64,000 nucleotides of DNA, from the NCBI RefSeq assembly GCF_022879595.1, contig NZ_CP084270.1:1-64000 (forward strand), given 5' to 3'. Both the position numbers and the translations under genes were made by a program. The notes beneath the pieces were generated by a model. The model searched no databases. It saw only the letters and a program-made list of their open reading frames with translations, and was not told the origin of the DNA. The DNA is from Caballeronia sp. Lep1P3. Its GTDB lineage: Bacteria > Pseudomonadota > Gammaproteobacteria > Burkholderiales > Burkholderiaceae. Below, piece by piece: positions 47,054 to 58,835 of this stretch (positions are counted from its first letter, which is position 1; every line of letters begins with the position of its first letter).

Positions 47054-47235
47054 GCCGCGCGTCAAACAACATGAGAGCAGCGCGTCAATCAGGATGAGAG
47101 TACTGGCGTTGCGGCAGCGGTGAAGGGCGTAGCCTGGAACCGCTGCCGCAACGCCGCGCCGAGGAGTCCGCCCCGCTGCCGGGGCGCTTTATCGGTGGTC
47201 GCGGTAAATCGGGTATGAACAGCTCTTTCGTGTAG

Positions 47236-49613
<2,378 letters not shown>

Positions 49614-49617
49614 CCCG

Positions 49618-49945
49618 CTAATCTCATCCTGATTGACGCGCGGCTCGCAGGCAAAGCGAGCCCGCGTCAATCAACCCCGTCATCACCCTCCACGCCACCA
49701 CATTCTCATCCTGATTGTCGCGCAGCCAGAATAACCGCGGCGTCGCCATTACACAGCTATCCTCATTGACTGGTCGCTACAGCTTGATTGTCGCGCGACA
49801 CCCGCACGCCCGCGTCAATCAACGCCGCGCGTCAATCAACAAACGCTTGCCAGCGCCAATCAACATCGGCATCATCATTTCTGCCGCGACATTCTCAACT
49901 TGATTGTCGCGCGTCTCTCATCCGAATTGTCGCGCCACAGCTTCT
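49618..49945. repeat. Multiple terminal repeats at the right end of IS21
   Basis: At least eight copies of TGATTGTCGCGC or TGATTGACGCGC in either orientation occur over 330 bp (for example 49629, 49664 inverted, 49708, 49784, 49813 and 49832 inverted, 49900, 49922). The left end has only two. These are probable transposase-binding sites. Confidence 0.75.
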
Positions 49946-50400
49946 CGCACTTTATCGATGCGATTCGTGCGCAAACGTCTGCAACCGCCGTCCAGCGGAA
50001 AAACGTCCCTTCCACCATTGCTGATAGGCCTGGCAGCGCGGAAGCAGGTTCAATCATACATTCGCTGACTCGCCGCTAGGGCGGCCCTACTCGCCTAGCG
50101 GCCTCGGTAGGATGCGCACGGCGCCGAGTCGTATCGCTCGAGAAGTCGCCTTCTCAGCATCCAGTTTTCTCGCCTGCTGCTAAAAGCCGTCACCTCGCGG
50201 TTTTCGCAAGCGCAAAAGAATGACGATGCCTTGGCCTCCGATTGCAAGCATGCCGATGCTCACTAAAGTGACTTCCTCAGCGTCTATGATCGAACCCGTG
50301 TTTGCACGACTGTTGCCTGGATAGCCCTGTCGGCTAAGATGGATGCTGACGGTCGCGAGGGTGACTGTTTTTTCTCGTTAATTTTTAGGTAGAGCACATT
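49946..50400. other. No gene recognised; cold-shock upstream region
   Basis: These 455 bases between IS21 and the cold-shock gene probably contain its promoter and long leader. No recognisable coding sequence. Confidence 0.4.
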
Positions 50401-50604
50401 ATGGCAACGGGCACGGTTAAGTGGTTCAACGACGCAAAGGGGTTTGGGTTCATCACGCCGGACGAAGGCGGAGACGACCTCTTCGCGCATTTCTCGGAGG
50501 TCCGCGCCGAAGGCTTCAAATCCCTAGCCGAGGGACAGAAAGTGAGCTACGACGAAAAAATGGGTCCCAAGGGCAAGCAGGCGTCGAACATCAAGCCGGT
50601 GTAA
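50401..50604 (+). CDS. cspA: Cold-shock protein
   Basis: The 67-residue cold-shock domain starts [20 protein letters not shown], with DLFAHFSEV and the end [11 protein letters not shown]. Third intact cold-shock gene in the window and the only one on the plus strand. A large compound hairpin follows. Confidence 0.93.
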   Translation: MATGTVKWFNDAKGFGFITPDEGGDDLFAHFSEVRAEGFKSLAEGQKVSYDEKMGPKGKQASNIKPV

Positions 50605-50630
50605 CGCTCGCTGCGCCACGGCGCATATAC

Positions 50631-50678
50631 GACCGCCGAGGCGCGATCCGCTGCGCAGCGGATCGGGGCTCGGCGGTC
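50631..50678. terminator. Compound palindrome downstream of cold-shock gene
   Basis: Outer arms GACCGCCGAG and CTCGGCGGTC (10 bp perfect) enclose GATCCGCTGCGCAGCGGATC, itself a 20-bp perfect palindrome, with GCGC and GGGG internal loops. It can form a 48-base hairpin. There is no T tract, so it may act in transcript stability or as a protein site and not as a classical terminator. Confidence 0.6.
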
Positions 50679-51557
50679 GACGGATCGCGCTTAGGTGTCG
50701 GTCGCATTCCAAAAACTGCCGCTGACAATGGACCGCACACCCGACGCCGGCTGTCCTTACTAGACTTCTTATCCGAGCGATAACCTGGCAGGTTGCGCGT
50801 GGCCTGGTTGCATGCGCGCATCGCATGACCCGCTCAATCGCCCGACGCCTGCCGCGTTGTGCGTTGCTGCGCTAAGCTTCACCAGTCGAAGCGGTGCTTT
50901 TCTTCGGTCTCCTGATGGCGCCGATCGTCGTCGACGTTCAACTAGATGCCGGTCGTCGTCAGCGATGCAGGTGTTGAGAGAAGCCGTTGAAAAGGCTGAG
51001 AAGGTCTCCCCGCGCGACTCCATCGCATATGCTGGCTCCTACAGATTCGACGGCCAACAACTGCTGCATCTCGTGTTCGCGCCCGGCGTTCCGGTCGAAC
51101 ATCAGCGCCTCCGATGCGAGGTTCGTAACCCCGCCGCGCTTCATCCCCACTTGCACGCCCGCCTGGGCCGCCACGTGTCGAGCACGATGACTTGTCGCGC
51201 TCGAGCACCACGGACGCGTGCTCAGACGGAGGCGACAACCTCGGCCTGAACACCTCCAGCGACAGCTTGGGCAAGTCAATGGCAGACAGTTGGCTGCCCT
51301 CTTGGCTTTAGTGCAAGCGCGCATCGGAAGTCACGAATGCCAATCGCCGGATCACGCCCCTTGCAAGCGAGTCACACGTCTGTTACGTCTTGTTTGGGGT
51401 GTTTCCGGGACTCGCTCAGTTCGCCCTCCCATTTATCCCAATGGCTGCGGTCGTCGCCATTTTGAGTACTAAGATAAACGACGATTTGACAAGCACGTCA
51501 ATTCGAGCATCGCCGCAGCTAGCCGCTCCAATGTCGGCATACAACGCTGACTATGGC
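50679..51557. other. No gene recognised
   Basis: 879 bases after the hairpin. Frames are short and Arg/Pro-rich in all directions; no domain recognised. It may be decayed DNA. Confidence 0.4.
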
Positions 51558-52700
51558 TTAGAAAAGCAGGCCGTCCCGCGCGTTGTCAAGCGTGAACTGA
51601 CTGACAAACCGAACGATGGCCGCACTCGCATCGGGCCCACGGGGGTCCGTATAAGTGCCGTCGGGATGACCGCCCGACCAAGCATGACCGAGCCCATGCA
51701 CGAGCCATCGCTCGGTAAGCAACGATCCGTCTTGATCACGCCAAACGTCCCGAGTGTAGGCGCGGCCGTTGGTTTCGCGCTCGACGCATGTTGTAGGACA
51801 CGCGGGCGTGTCGGCCGCGTTGCGGCTCAACAAATGATTCATCTCAACTATCTGGTCGCTGTTGAGCGGGTGCACGGTATCGTCGGCATCTCCGTGAAAG
51901 ACGATTAACGGCACGGTACGCTGCGGAGCCACTTGTGGATCTGGTTTTGGCAGGCAGACGGTGCCTCGGCCGTCATTCATCGCGCACCACGCTGAGACGT
52001 GCTCCTTCGCAACGCCGAATGCCATGCCTGAATGGACAGCCGCAGCTGCATACAGGTCCGGATGAGTGACGGCCAAGTTGGTCGCCATGGCGCCGCCCGC
52101 GGACAGTCCGGCCACATAGACGCGAGCACGATCTGCGTTGAACCGGACGATGACGTCGCGCGTCAGGGCAGCGAGCGCCGCGGTTTCACCGGAGCTGCGC
52201 GCCTGATTTGACGGCAAGAACCAGTTCCAGCAACGCAGCAAATTGGCGCTTTCCCGTTGCTCCGGATACACGACGATAAATCCAGTCTCTTCGGCGAGCA
52301 CGTTCATCCGCGTTCCAGCCGGGAAGTCATCAGGGTGCTGCTGGGCGCCGTGGAGCATCACCATCATCGGCAACGACCGACCATCCTAGGAACTAGGAAG
52401 GTAAACTTTGGCCTGGTGAACATCTCCGCCATGCTCGCAGGTGTGACTCAACCATTGAGCGCCTCCCTTAGCCCGGAGTGGCACTTTCCCAGGCGATGTC
52501 TCAATGAAGGTCTCGGCCATTGGCGTGGACAGGACCGAAGTCAAATAGTCACTACTCTGCGGGCCGTGGTCGCTTGCCGTTTGCAGCGCTAGAGCCGTAC
52601 TGTCTGAAGCGGTGAGGAACTGTCCCGATAAGCGAGCGCCGGGCATGAAAGACGACCAAAACGCGTCGTGTGCCGAGAAAAATGGGGCAAATAGATTCAT
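51558..52700 (-). pseudogene. PHB depolymerase-family esterase with in-frame amber codon
   Basis: Two frames in the same phase are separated by one TAG (52386-52388). The first ends VYLPSS and the second resumes DGRSLPMMVMLHGAQQHPDD. The alpha/beta hydrolase core is complete: nucleophile elbow GLSAGGAM, Asp in HGDADDTVHP and His in GLGHAWSGG. The family has Tyr-type residues at the stop position (YLPSSYDG). Likely a nonsense mutation. It would hydrolyse polyhydroxybutyrate or similar esters. Confidence 0.85.
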
Positions 52701-52824
52701 CGACGTCTCTTGGCTGCTGGGTTCGGATGGGAAGCTGCGTGATGCGCAGGTTGAAAAAAAAGCAGACGACGGGATGGAACATGAGGCGGGCGGCTCATCA
52801 GCTTCCCCGCAGGCTCTATGTTCA

Positions 52825-52935
52825 TCATTGCCGCTTCGACGCTTCCTTTTTCGCCTTTTTCGCGTCCTTCTTTTCCTTCGGCGTCTTCGTGGCCGCCTTC
52901 TTCTGCGCCTTTTTTGCGTCCTGGGCCTTGCTCAT
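52825..52935 (-). CDS. Short lysine-rich protein
   Basis: A 36-residue product, MSKAQDAKKAQKKAATKTPK then EKKDAKKAKKEASKRQ, after GGAGAAATGA. Nearly half of the residues are Lys. Short Lys-rich proteins of this kind are frequent in Burkholderia, often near stress genes. Too short for a domain; possibly nucleic-acid binding. Confidence 0.55.
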   Translation of the reverse strand: MSKAQDAKKAQKKAATKTPKEKKDAKKAKKEASKRQ

Positions 52936-53307
52936 TTCATTTCTCCCTATGCTTGCATCTTCTAGCGACAGCTAGACGGCTTGGCAACATCCCCGCAAGC
53001 CGCAGGCCAGTACCGGTGACCCCATTTCCGCAGAGGCGGTGCGCACATGGTCCTCGCGCGATCAGATCACGCAGCCATCTCCGGACGGCCTCACGCGACG
53101 AATGTCAAATCGTCCCGTCGACAAAGGGAGGATGCTTGCATTCGCGGAGGCGTCGCGGAGGAAAATCAGCCGCTGGATGGGAGAGGAGATTCTAGGGTTC
53201 ACAGCAACATGCCTGCATCGCGAGTGAATGACGGGCAATCGCATCAATCACGTCGATTGTATGCGGCAAACGGGGCGCGCATGCTAAGCGCCACAATTCG
53301 GTGAATG
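52936..53307. other. No gene called
   Basis: A plus-strand frame with MSNRPVDKGRMLAFAEASRR (start 53102, ending 53227) has some protein-like character but no recognised family. Nothing else was seen. Confidence 0.35.
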
Positions 53308-53400
53308 ACGTCCGAAGTACATCGCTTCCAGATCGGGAAACCGGCCGGCTTGCAGTATCCGATCAAGTTGCGCCTTAGCCAACTCAATGCGCCGGCCAAG
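53308..53400 (-). pseudogene. Fragment of a small conserved protein
   Basis: The minus strand encodes ELAKAQLDRILQAGRFPDLE, closely similar to ELAEAQLDRILKAGRFPDLK in the gene at 63502-63762. Only about 30 codons remain; the upstream part is replaced by tniB sequence. Confidence 0.65.
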
Positions 53401-53666
53401 CTAATTGTCGCCGCCCAAGATTCCCCGCTGGCGCGAAAGCGATGCGTTTCGTCGGCTGCTGTCGGCGTTCAAACGCATATTACGCTACGTCGCCCGTCTG
53501 ATCTTGCGCGACGCGACATCGTGCAATCGTCCTGGCTGCCAGCGGGGGACTCACCGGCGAAGTGTCGCGGATCTTGAACGCCGCCGCAGAACTGGCGATT
53601 CGTGACGGCAATGAATCGATCAATCTTCATCGTCTCGAGCAGGTAACTTACCTTGCCGTCCATTAG
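53401..53666 (+). pseudogene. tniB: TniB-like transposition ATPase, C-terminal relic
   Basis: In alternating frames: SDAFRRLLSAFKRIL, LRRPSDLARRDIV and IVLAASGGLTGEVSRILNAA followed by ELAIRDGNES. The order fits the C-terminal lid of TniB/TnsC-type AAA+ proteins. Several frameshifts. It ends at a TAG overlapping the tniQ-like start. Confidence 0.55.
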
Positions 53667-53785
53667 TCTGCGTCCATGGCCGGTAGCGCCTCGCCCGTTC
53701 GACGATGAGCCCTTCGGGAGTTGGTTCGGGCGTGTCGCCAGCCGCTACCAGTTGAGCGTCATTCAGGCGTGGGAGATCAATCACA
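53653..53785 (+). pseudogene. tniQ: TniQ N-terminal fragment
   Basis: The frame reads LRPWPVAPRPFDDEPFGSWF, GRVASRYQLSV, the N-terminal signature of TniQ/TnsD-type target-selection proteins. After about 40 codons it joins in frame to an rplI fragment. The tniB relic before it supports the assignment. Confidence 0.65.
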
Positions 53786-54164
53786 AGGTCAAGGACGGTT
53801 TCGCCCGTAACTTCCTGATCCCCGGCAAGAAGGCGCGTCGCGCAACAAAGGGGACGCGATCGCCGAACTCGAAAAGAACGCCGCTGAAAAGCTGGCTGCC
53901 GCGCAAGCGCAAGGCGAGAAGCTGAGCGGTTTCACCGTGCAGATCTCGCAGAAGGCGGGCGTCGACGGGCGTCTGTTCGGTTCGGTCACGAACGCGGACA
54001 TCGCCGAAGCGCTGAAGTCGCAAGGCTTCGCTGAAGTCGAAAAGGCGCAAGTGCGCCTGCCACAAGGCCCGCTGAAGATGGTCGGCGACCATCCGCTTCA
54101 AGTGGCGCTGCACACGGACGTGCTTGTCGACGTCATCGTGTCGGTGCTCGGCGAGCACGCGTAA
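53786..54164 (+). pseudogene. rplI: Ribosomal protein L9, truncated second copy
   Basis: Homology starts at [20 protein letters not shown]; the first 20 residues are missing. A +1 frameshift follows at AAAGGGGAC (near 53850), about ten codons of the central helix are absent, then [20 protein letters not shown] to the normal end GEHA. It is diverged from the intact gene at 45479, so the copy is not recent. Confidence 0.88.
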
Positions 54165-54367
54165 AATCGTGGAGCAAGCAAGAAGCGGTGGCTAGCGCCC
54201 ACCGCAATGCGGCGCGGATCTGTGCAACAGCGTCGGACAGTATCCGCACTCGTTTCATCGCTTTCGCTGGGCGTTCTACACCCGCCGAACGCGGGACTGT
54301 GCTCGACTTATCTCGCGCTGCGCCGACGAATCATAGACGCAAGTTACGGCGCTATTATTTGCAACGC

Positions 54368-54622
54368 TCATCGGCCGATTTTCGCTACCCGTCTGCGCAC
54401 ATAAGCGGACCCGCCCTCGTAAGCGGCTTCCTCTGTATCAAAACGAAGTTTGCTGTCGTAACGCGTTTCGCCGGCATTTTCGCCTCCCGTGTCTGATTCG
54501 ACCACAACGAAGGTAAAGCCGCCGTCTGTGAGGAGCTGCACTTCGACGTGAAACTCGTTGTTTCCAATTTTTAGAATGCGCGACACGATGAACTCCGGAT
54601 GCAGAGCTTCGTCTAAAACCAT
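54368..54622 (-). CDS. Small conserved hypothetical protein
   Basis: This 84-residue protein has alternating strands (NEFHVEVQLLTDGGFTFVVV) and a C-terminal helix (FDTEEAAYEGGSAYVRRRVA). It resembles in layout the other small alpha/beta proteins beside the cold-shock genes. No named family recognised. Confidence 0.6.
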   Translation of the reverse strand: MVLDEALHPEFIVSRILKIGNNEFHVEVQLLTDGGFTFVVVESDTGGENAGETRYDSKLRFDTEEAAYEGGSAYVRRRVAKIGR

Positions 54623-54939
54623 TAGGCGCGTTGGCCCTCTTCAGTGCGTCGAGGTACCGCGCATCATGCATAAGACGGCATCTCTGGCAGACCCTCAACC
54701 ATGGACCGGCGGGTGACCGGTCTCCAATTCGGTCCATCGGTCAGGACCGGACGAGAGGCAGCAAGAACTCCGCGTCTGCGTGACGACAGGGCATGTTCAC
54801 ATCATCGCATATCCGCATCTCAACAAATGCGCGCGCGACCCACCGCAAGAAACTGAAACGCAAGCCGGCGCGCGGCGCCCCGGTTGCCTGCCAAAATCGT
54901 ATCGCGGAGCGTGCCATAGAACGACGCTTTCGGCTCTTC
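54623..54939. other. No gene recognised
   Basis: This is 317 bases between two minus-strand genes, probably including decayed downstream sequence of the recombinase relic. Nothing firm was seen. Confidence 0.35.
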
Positions 54940-55191
54940 TCAGTGAGCCGACGCGACCTCTTCGCGCCGCAGGCCCGAGTCACCCATCAGCAGGATCGCC
55001 GCGCGCGCGGCGCGCCACTGCTCCGCGTTTTCCGCCGCACCCCGGGCGTAGAGTTCGTCTCTCAGCCGTCGCCACCGGTCGGCCCGCGCGAAGTCACTGA
55101 CCGACATATCTATAGCAATGTCGCGATCCCCGTCCTTCGGAATAGCCGCTAACGGCAACAACCGGGTCGTCGCAGGCAATACCTGAGGCAT
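54940..55191 (-). pseudogene. Tyrosine recombinase fragment
   Basis: The frame reads DMSVSDFARADRWRRLRDEL, then WRAARAAILLMGDSGLRREE, the end of the core-binding domain and first catalytic Arg of a tyrosine recombinase. It stops soon after (SAH). The IS21 element to its right separates it from its likely N-terminal sequence. A fourth, distinct recombinase relic in the window. Confidence 0.65.
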
Positions 55192-55282
55192 TTTCCGTCA
55201 CCTCCCGGGCAGGACCTGCTGGTGTACCCGAGCGGCAGGTCACTGTCGGGGAACAGAACAAACGTGCGTATTTCGGACGAAG

Positions 55283-55366
55283 GTGACCGGCCGTTTCGGG
55301 ATCGTGACCGGCGATTTCGGCAACGTGACCGGCCGTTTCGGGAACGTGACCGAACGGACCGGACGA
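55283..55366. repeat. 21-bp terminal repeats of the nested IS21
   Basis: GTGACCGGCCGTTTCGGGAAC-type units start at 55283, 55304, 55325 and 55346, an exact 21-bp period, though the units carry a few substitutions. Two inverted units occur at the right end (59469-59500). They are IstA binding sites, not a CRISPR array or plasmid iterons. Confidence 0.85.
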
Positions 55367-55432
55367 CAGGACTGGCGTTGCGCATGACATCAACCACGCG
55401 AGCTATGCTCGCCGGCTTTTGCCGGAGAGAGC

Positions 55433-56956
55433 ATGCCCGCGCACCGGATGAACATGCGCATGATCAAGGACGTTTTACGACTTAAGTTCGACGGCGGTTT
55501 CTCGCATGATCGAATCGCCGCGTCGCTGGGCATTTCCAAGGGCGTGGTCACGAAGTACGTCGGACTGGCGGGTGCCGCCGGGCTGGATTGGGCGGTCGCC
55601 TGTGATATGGACGAAGGCGAGCTCGAGCGACGGCTTCTTGGCAAGCCCACCGGACCCGCGGCCTATGCACAGCCCGACTACGGTCGCATCCATCAGGAGC
55701 TACGCCGCAAGGGCGTGACGCTGACGTTGTTGTGGGAGGAATATCAGGCGGAGTTCGCGAATCGAAAGACTTACCGTTATACGCAGTTCTGCGAGCACTA
55801 TAAGGCGTTCGCGAAACGGCTGAAGCGCTCCATGCGGCAGATCCACCGTGCTGGCGAGAAGCTATTCGTCGACTTCGCCGGTCCCACGTTGCCGTTGACC
55901 ACAGGGCGCCGCGCGCACATCTTCGTGGCCGCCATGGGCGCATCGAGCTATACCTTCGCATGCGCCACGCCGGCCGAGACGATGGAGGACTGGCTGAGTG
56001 GTATCGCCCGCGCGCTGACCTTCTACGGCGGCGTTCCCCAGCTGATCGTGCCGGACAACCCGCGCGCGATGATCGCCGATCCCGATCGCTATGAGCCTCG
56101 CGCCGGCGACACCGTGCTGGACTTCGCGCGTCACTACGGCACCTCATTTCTGCCTGCACGCGTTTATCGCCCGCAGGATAAGCCGAAGGTTGAAGTGGCG
56201 GTTCAGGTGGTCGAACGTTGGATCATGGCGCGCCTGCGTCATCGCCAGTTCGAGTCGGTCCAGTCGGTGGACGACGCGATCCGCCCGCTACTGAAGAACT
56301 TGAACGAGCGCCCATTTCAGAAGCTGCCTGGATGCCGCGCCAGCGCATTCACCGAGTTAGACGCGCCGACCCTACAGCCACTGCCGATGCAGCCGTATGA
56401 GCTCGCGCGGTTCAAGGCAGTGACGGTCCACATCGACTACCACATCGAGATCGATAAACATCGCTACAGCGTTCCGCACGCGCTTGTGGGACTCAAGCTC
56501 GATGCGCGCATCACAGCGGGTGCTGTCGAGTTGTTGCATCGCGGTCGCCGTGTGGCCAGCCATGCTCGCAATGATCGCGTAGGAGGCTACACCGCCGTCG
56601 TCGAGCACATGCCGGCGGCACACCGCGCCCATCTCGAATGGACTCCGCAGCGGCTTATCCACTGGGGCCAGCAGATTGGCGGCGCCACCGGCGCGCTCGT
56701 CGCGCGGCTTCTGCAGGAACAGCGCCATCCCGAGCACGGCTATCGGGCGTGCCTGGGCTTGCTCTCGCTCTCACGTCGCTATGGTCGCGACCGTCTCGAA
56801 GCGGCGTGCGCGTTGGCGCTCGAATTGGGTGTACATCGTTACCGCCACGTGCGCGACATCCTCATCAACAACCGCGACCGCGCGGCAGCGACCACGCCTG
56901 TCGAATGGGTCAGTCCAAGTCACGCGCATGTCCGTGGCCCCAGCTACTACCAATAA
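55433..56956 (+). CDS. istA: IS21-family IstA transposase
   Basis: 507 residues starting MPAHRMNMRMIKDVLRLKFD after CCGGAGAGAGC. Core residues: D in KLFVDFAGPT (about 146), D in LIVPDNPRAM (about 207) and E in KPKVEVAVQV (about 253). Intact, followed 12 bp later by the broken istB. Confidence 0.93.
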   Translation: MPAHRMNMRMIKDVLRLKFDGGFSHDRIAASLGISKGVVTKYVGLAGAAGLDWAVACDMDEGELERRLLGKPTGPAAYAQPDYGRIHQELRRKGVTLTLLWEEYQAEFANRKTYRYTQFCEHYKAFAKRLKRSMRQIHRAGEKLFVDFAGPTLPLTTGRRAHIFVAAMGASSYTFACATPAETMEDWLSGIARALTFYGGVPQLIVPDNPRAMIADPDRYEPRAGDTVLDFARHYGTSFLPARVYRPQDKPKVEVAVQVVERWIMARLRHRQFESVQSVDDAIRPLLKNLNERPFQKLPGCRASAFTELDAPTLQPLPMQPYELARFKAVTVHIDYHIEIDKHRYSVPHALVGLKLDARITAGAVELLHRGRRVASHARNDRVGGYTAVVEHMPAAHRAHLEWTPQRLIHWGQQIGGATGALVARLLQEQRHPEHGYRACLGLLSLSRRYGRDRLEAACALALELGVHRYRHVRDILINNRDRAAATTPVEWVSPSHAHVRGPSYYQ

Positions 56957-56968
56957 AGAGAACCCGCC

Positions 56969-57156
56969 ATGATGATGCACCAAACCTTGACGCAACTACG
57001 CACCCTGAAGTTGGATGGGTTCGCTGACGGATTGGAAGAGCAACTGACGCAGCCCGGCACTGCGGCTCTGAGCTTCGAGGAACGCCTGTCGTTGCTGGTC
57101 GACCGGGAAGCAAGTTGGCGCGATGATCGTCGCCGCACCCGACTGCTCAAGCAAGC
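56969..57156 (+). pseudogene. istB: IstB, 5' part (interrupted by IS3)
   Basis: Starts MMMHQTLTQLRTLKLDGFAD and is cut after LLKQA. The IS3 element duplicates CAAGC at the junction. The 3' part continues at 58841. The two parts rejoin in frame when one CAAGC and the IS3 are removed. Confidence 0.9.
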
Positions 57157-57194
57157 GGAAATTTTCAAGCTAGTTGTCGCCTCAACGAATAATT

Positions 57195-58274
57195 TCAGGC
57201 TGCCTTTCTCTCCTGGTTAGGGCGTCGTGGGGTACCGCCCTGGTTATCGATTCGATCCGGGTTCAGGTGCACAGCATCGACGCGTTGCCAGTTGCGCGTT
57301 GGGCCTTTCCACCGAAGCGGATTGCGTTGCCGGGCGTACTCGTAGAGCGCCGCGCGTCGATCCAGAATGTCCTGATCGAGGTTGGCATGACGCTGCGCCG
57401 GCGTGACGAACCGGATCGCGCTGTGACGATGCTCCTCGTTGTACCAGCGCACCAGTGCGCCCACCCACGTGCGCGCGGCAAACAGGGTATCGAATGCCTT
57501 GAGCGGATAAGCAGGTCGATACTTTAGGGTCTTGAACAACGACTCGGAGTAAGGGTTGTCGTTGCTCACGCCCGGGCGACTCAGCGACGGCATGACGCCC
57601 AGCGCCTGAAGGGTGGCAAGCATCGTCGCGCCTTTCATCGGGCCGCCGTTGTCCGAATGCAAAATCACCTGGGCGGGCTGTATCGCTTCGCGCGCGCAGA
57701 GGTCCTTGAGGACTTCGCTGGCCAGCACGCTGCTTTCCTCGGCATACACCTGCCAGCCGACAATTTTGCGACTGAACACGTCGAGAAACAGATACAAGTA
57801 GAAGTACTGCCCACGAACCGTGGTCGGCAGATACGTGATGTCCCAGCTATACAATTGGTTCGGTGCATCGGCGCAAACCGAACGGGGTTTGCTGCGTGCC
57901 TGTGCCGGCCGTTCGCTGCGCCGGTGTGCGAGTTGCTTCTCGGCCTTCAGGACCCGGTAGAACGTCGATTCGGAGGCGATATAGCGTTGCTGGTCTGCCA
58001 GTCGAGGCACGATCTGGCTTGGCGGCAGATGACCGAATTCGGGCGAGTTCGCGATCGCCAGAAGCTCGGCGCGTTCGTCGGCAGAGAGCTTGTGACGCGG
58101 CGCGTGATGCCGTAACGAGCGCCCGTCCACCGCGTCAGGTTCGCCGCGCTGCCAGCGCTGAACCGTTCGAGCACTGAGCCCTAGAATGCTGCACGCACGC
58201 GCCTGGCGAGCCCCGGCCAGGGTCGCCTCGCTGATCAGGTCGATCAATGCCTTGCGCTCTTCAGGGACCGTCAT
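57195..58274 (-). CDS. IS3-family transposase OrfB (copy 3)
   Basis: 359 residues with the DD(35)E core at about 145, 206 and 242. Intact and identical to copies 1 and 2. Confidence 0.93.
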   Translation of the reverse strand: MTVPEERKALIDLISEATLAGARQARACSILGLSARTVQRWQRGEPDAVDGRSLRHHAPRHKLSADERAELLAIANSPEFGHLPPSQIVPRLADQQRYIASESTFYRVLKAEKQLAHRRSERPAQARSKPRSVCADAPNQLYSWDITYLPTTVRGQYFYLYLFLDVFSRKIVGWQVYAEESSVLASEVLKDLCAREAIQPAQVILHSDNGGPMKGATMLATLQALGVMPSLSRPGVSNDNPYSESLFKTLKYRPAYPLKAFDTLFAARTWVGALVRWYNEEHRHSAIRFVTPAQRHANLDQDILDRRAALYEYARQRNPLRWKGPTRNWQRVDAVHLNPDRIDNQGGTPRRPNQERKAA

Positions 58275-58771
58275 TCGGCCTCGCCCCCGAACAGCGCACG
58301 GTGCTTTTTTTGCAGCACCAACAGCGCCGCAGCTTCAGCCAGCGCCTTCTCCTTGCGTTTGAGTTCGCGCTGCAGCTCGAAATTGGCCTGCTTCAGATCC
58401 CGGACTTCCGTGGCGCTCTCGCGCCGACTACCGGTTCCACCGACCGTGCAAAAATCCGCTCGCCACTGCGCGAGATGATGTGCGAACAGGCCGCGCTCGC
58501 GACACCAGCTGTTCAACGCTTCGTCGACCAACCCGTGGCTCTCCTGCAAGGCCATCAGCCGTTCTTCCAGCGACCAGTCTTCCGGACGTCTTGCGTGTTC
58601 GGAGCCCGAGCTCCGCTTCGCGGCGGCGGCGCCTCTCATCCACTTCCTTAACGTCAGTACGTTCACGTTCAATTCGTCGGCCACTGCTCCAACCGTTCGG
58701 GGGCCGCGCTGCAGGACCTTCGACAGCGCCTGTTCCTTAAATTCAACAGAATACGTTTGTTTCGCCTTCAC
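58271..58771 (-). CDS. IS3-family OrfA (copy 3)
   Basis: 166 residues from GTG 58771; helix-turn-helix and zipper as in the other copies. Intact. Confidence 0.9.
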   Translation of the reverse strand: MKAKQTYSVEFKEQALSKVLQRGPRTVGAVADELNVNVLTLRKWMRGAAAAKRSSGSEHARRPEDWSLEERLMALQESHGLVDEALNSWCRERGLFAHHLAQWRADFCTVGGTGSRRESATEVRDLKQANFELQRELKRKEKALAEAAALLVLQKKHRALFGGEAE

Positions 58772-58835
58772 CCTGTACCTCTGACTCTTCTCGATAAGAA
58801 AGTTCAGAGGCGACAACTAGTCTGACGCCGGGGGG

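Larger units (their letters stand above)
57157..58835 (-). mobile_element. IS3-family element, copy 3
   Basis: Identical to copies 1 and 2. CAAGC flanks it at 57152-57156 and 58836-58840 (GCAAGC if the last G is counted). It inserted into istB of the surrounding IS21. Confidence 0.93.

Noticed and set aside
55283..55366. Regularly spaced 21-bp repeats as a CRISPR array or plasmid iterons
   Set aside because: The repeats have no unique spacers and are matched by inverted copies at the other end of an IS21 element with a confirmed target duplication.
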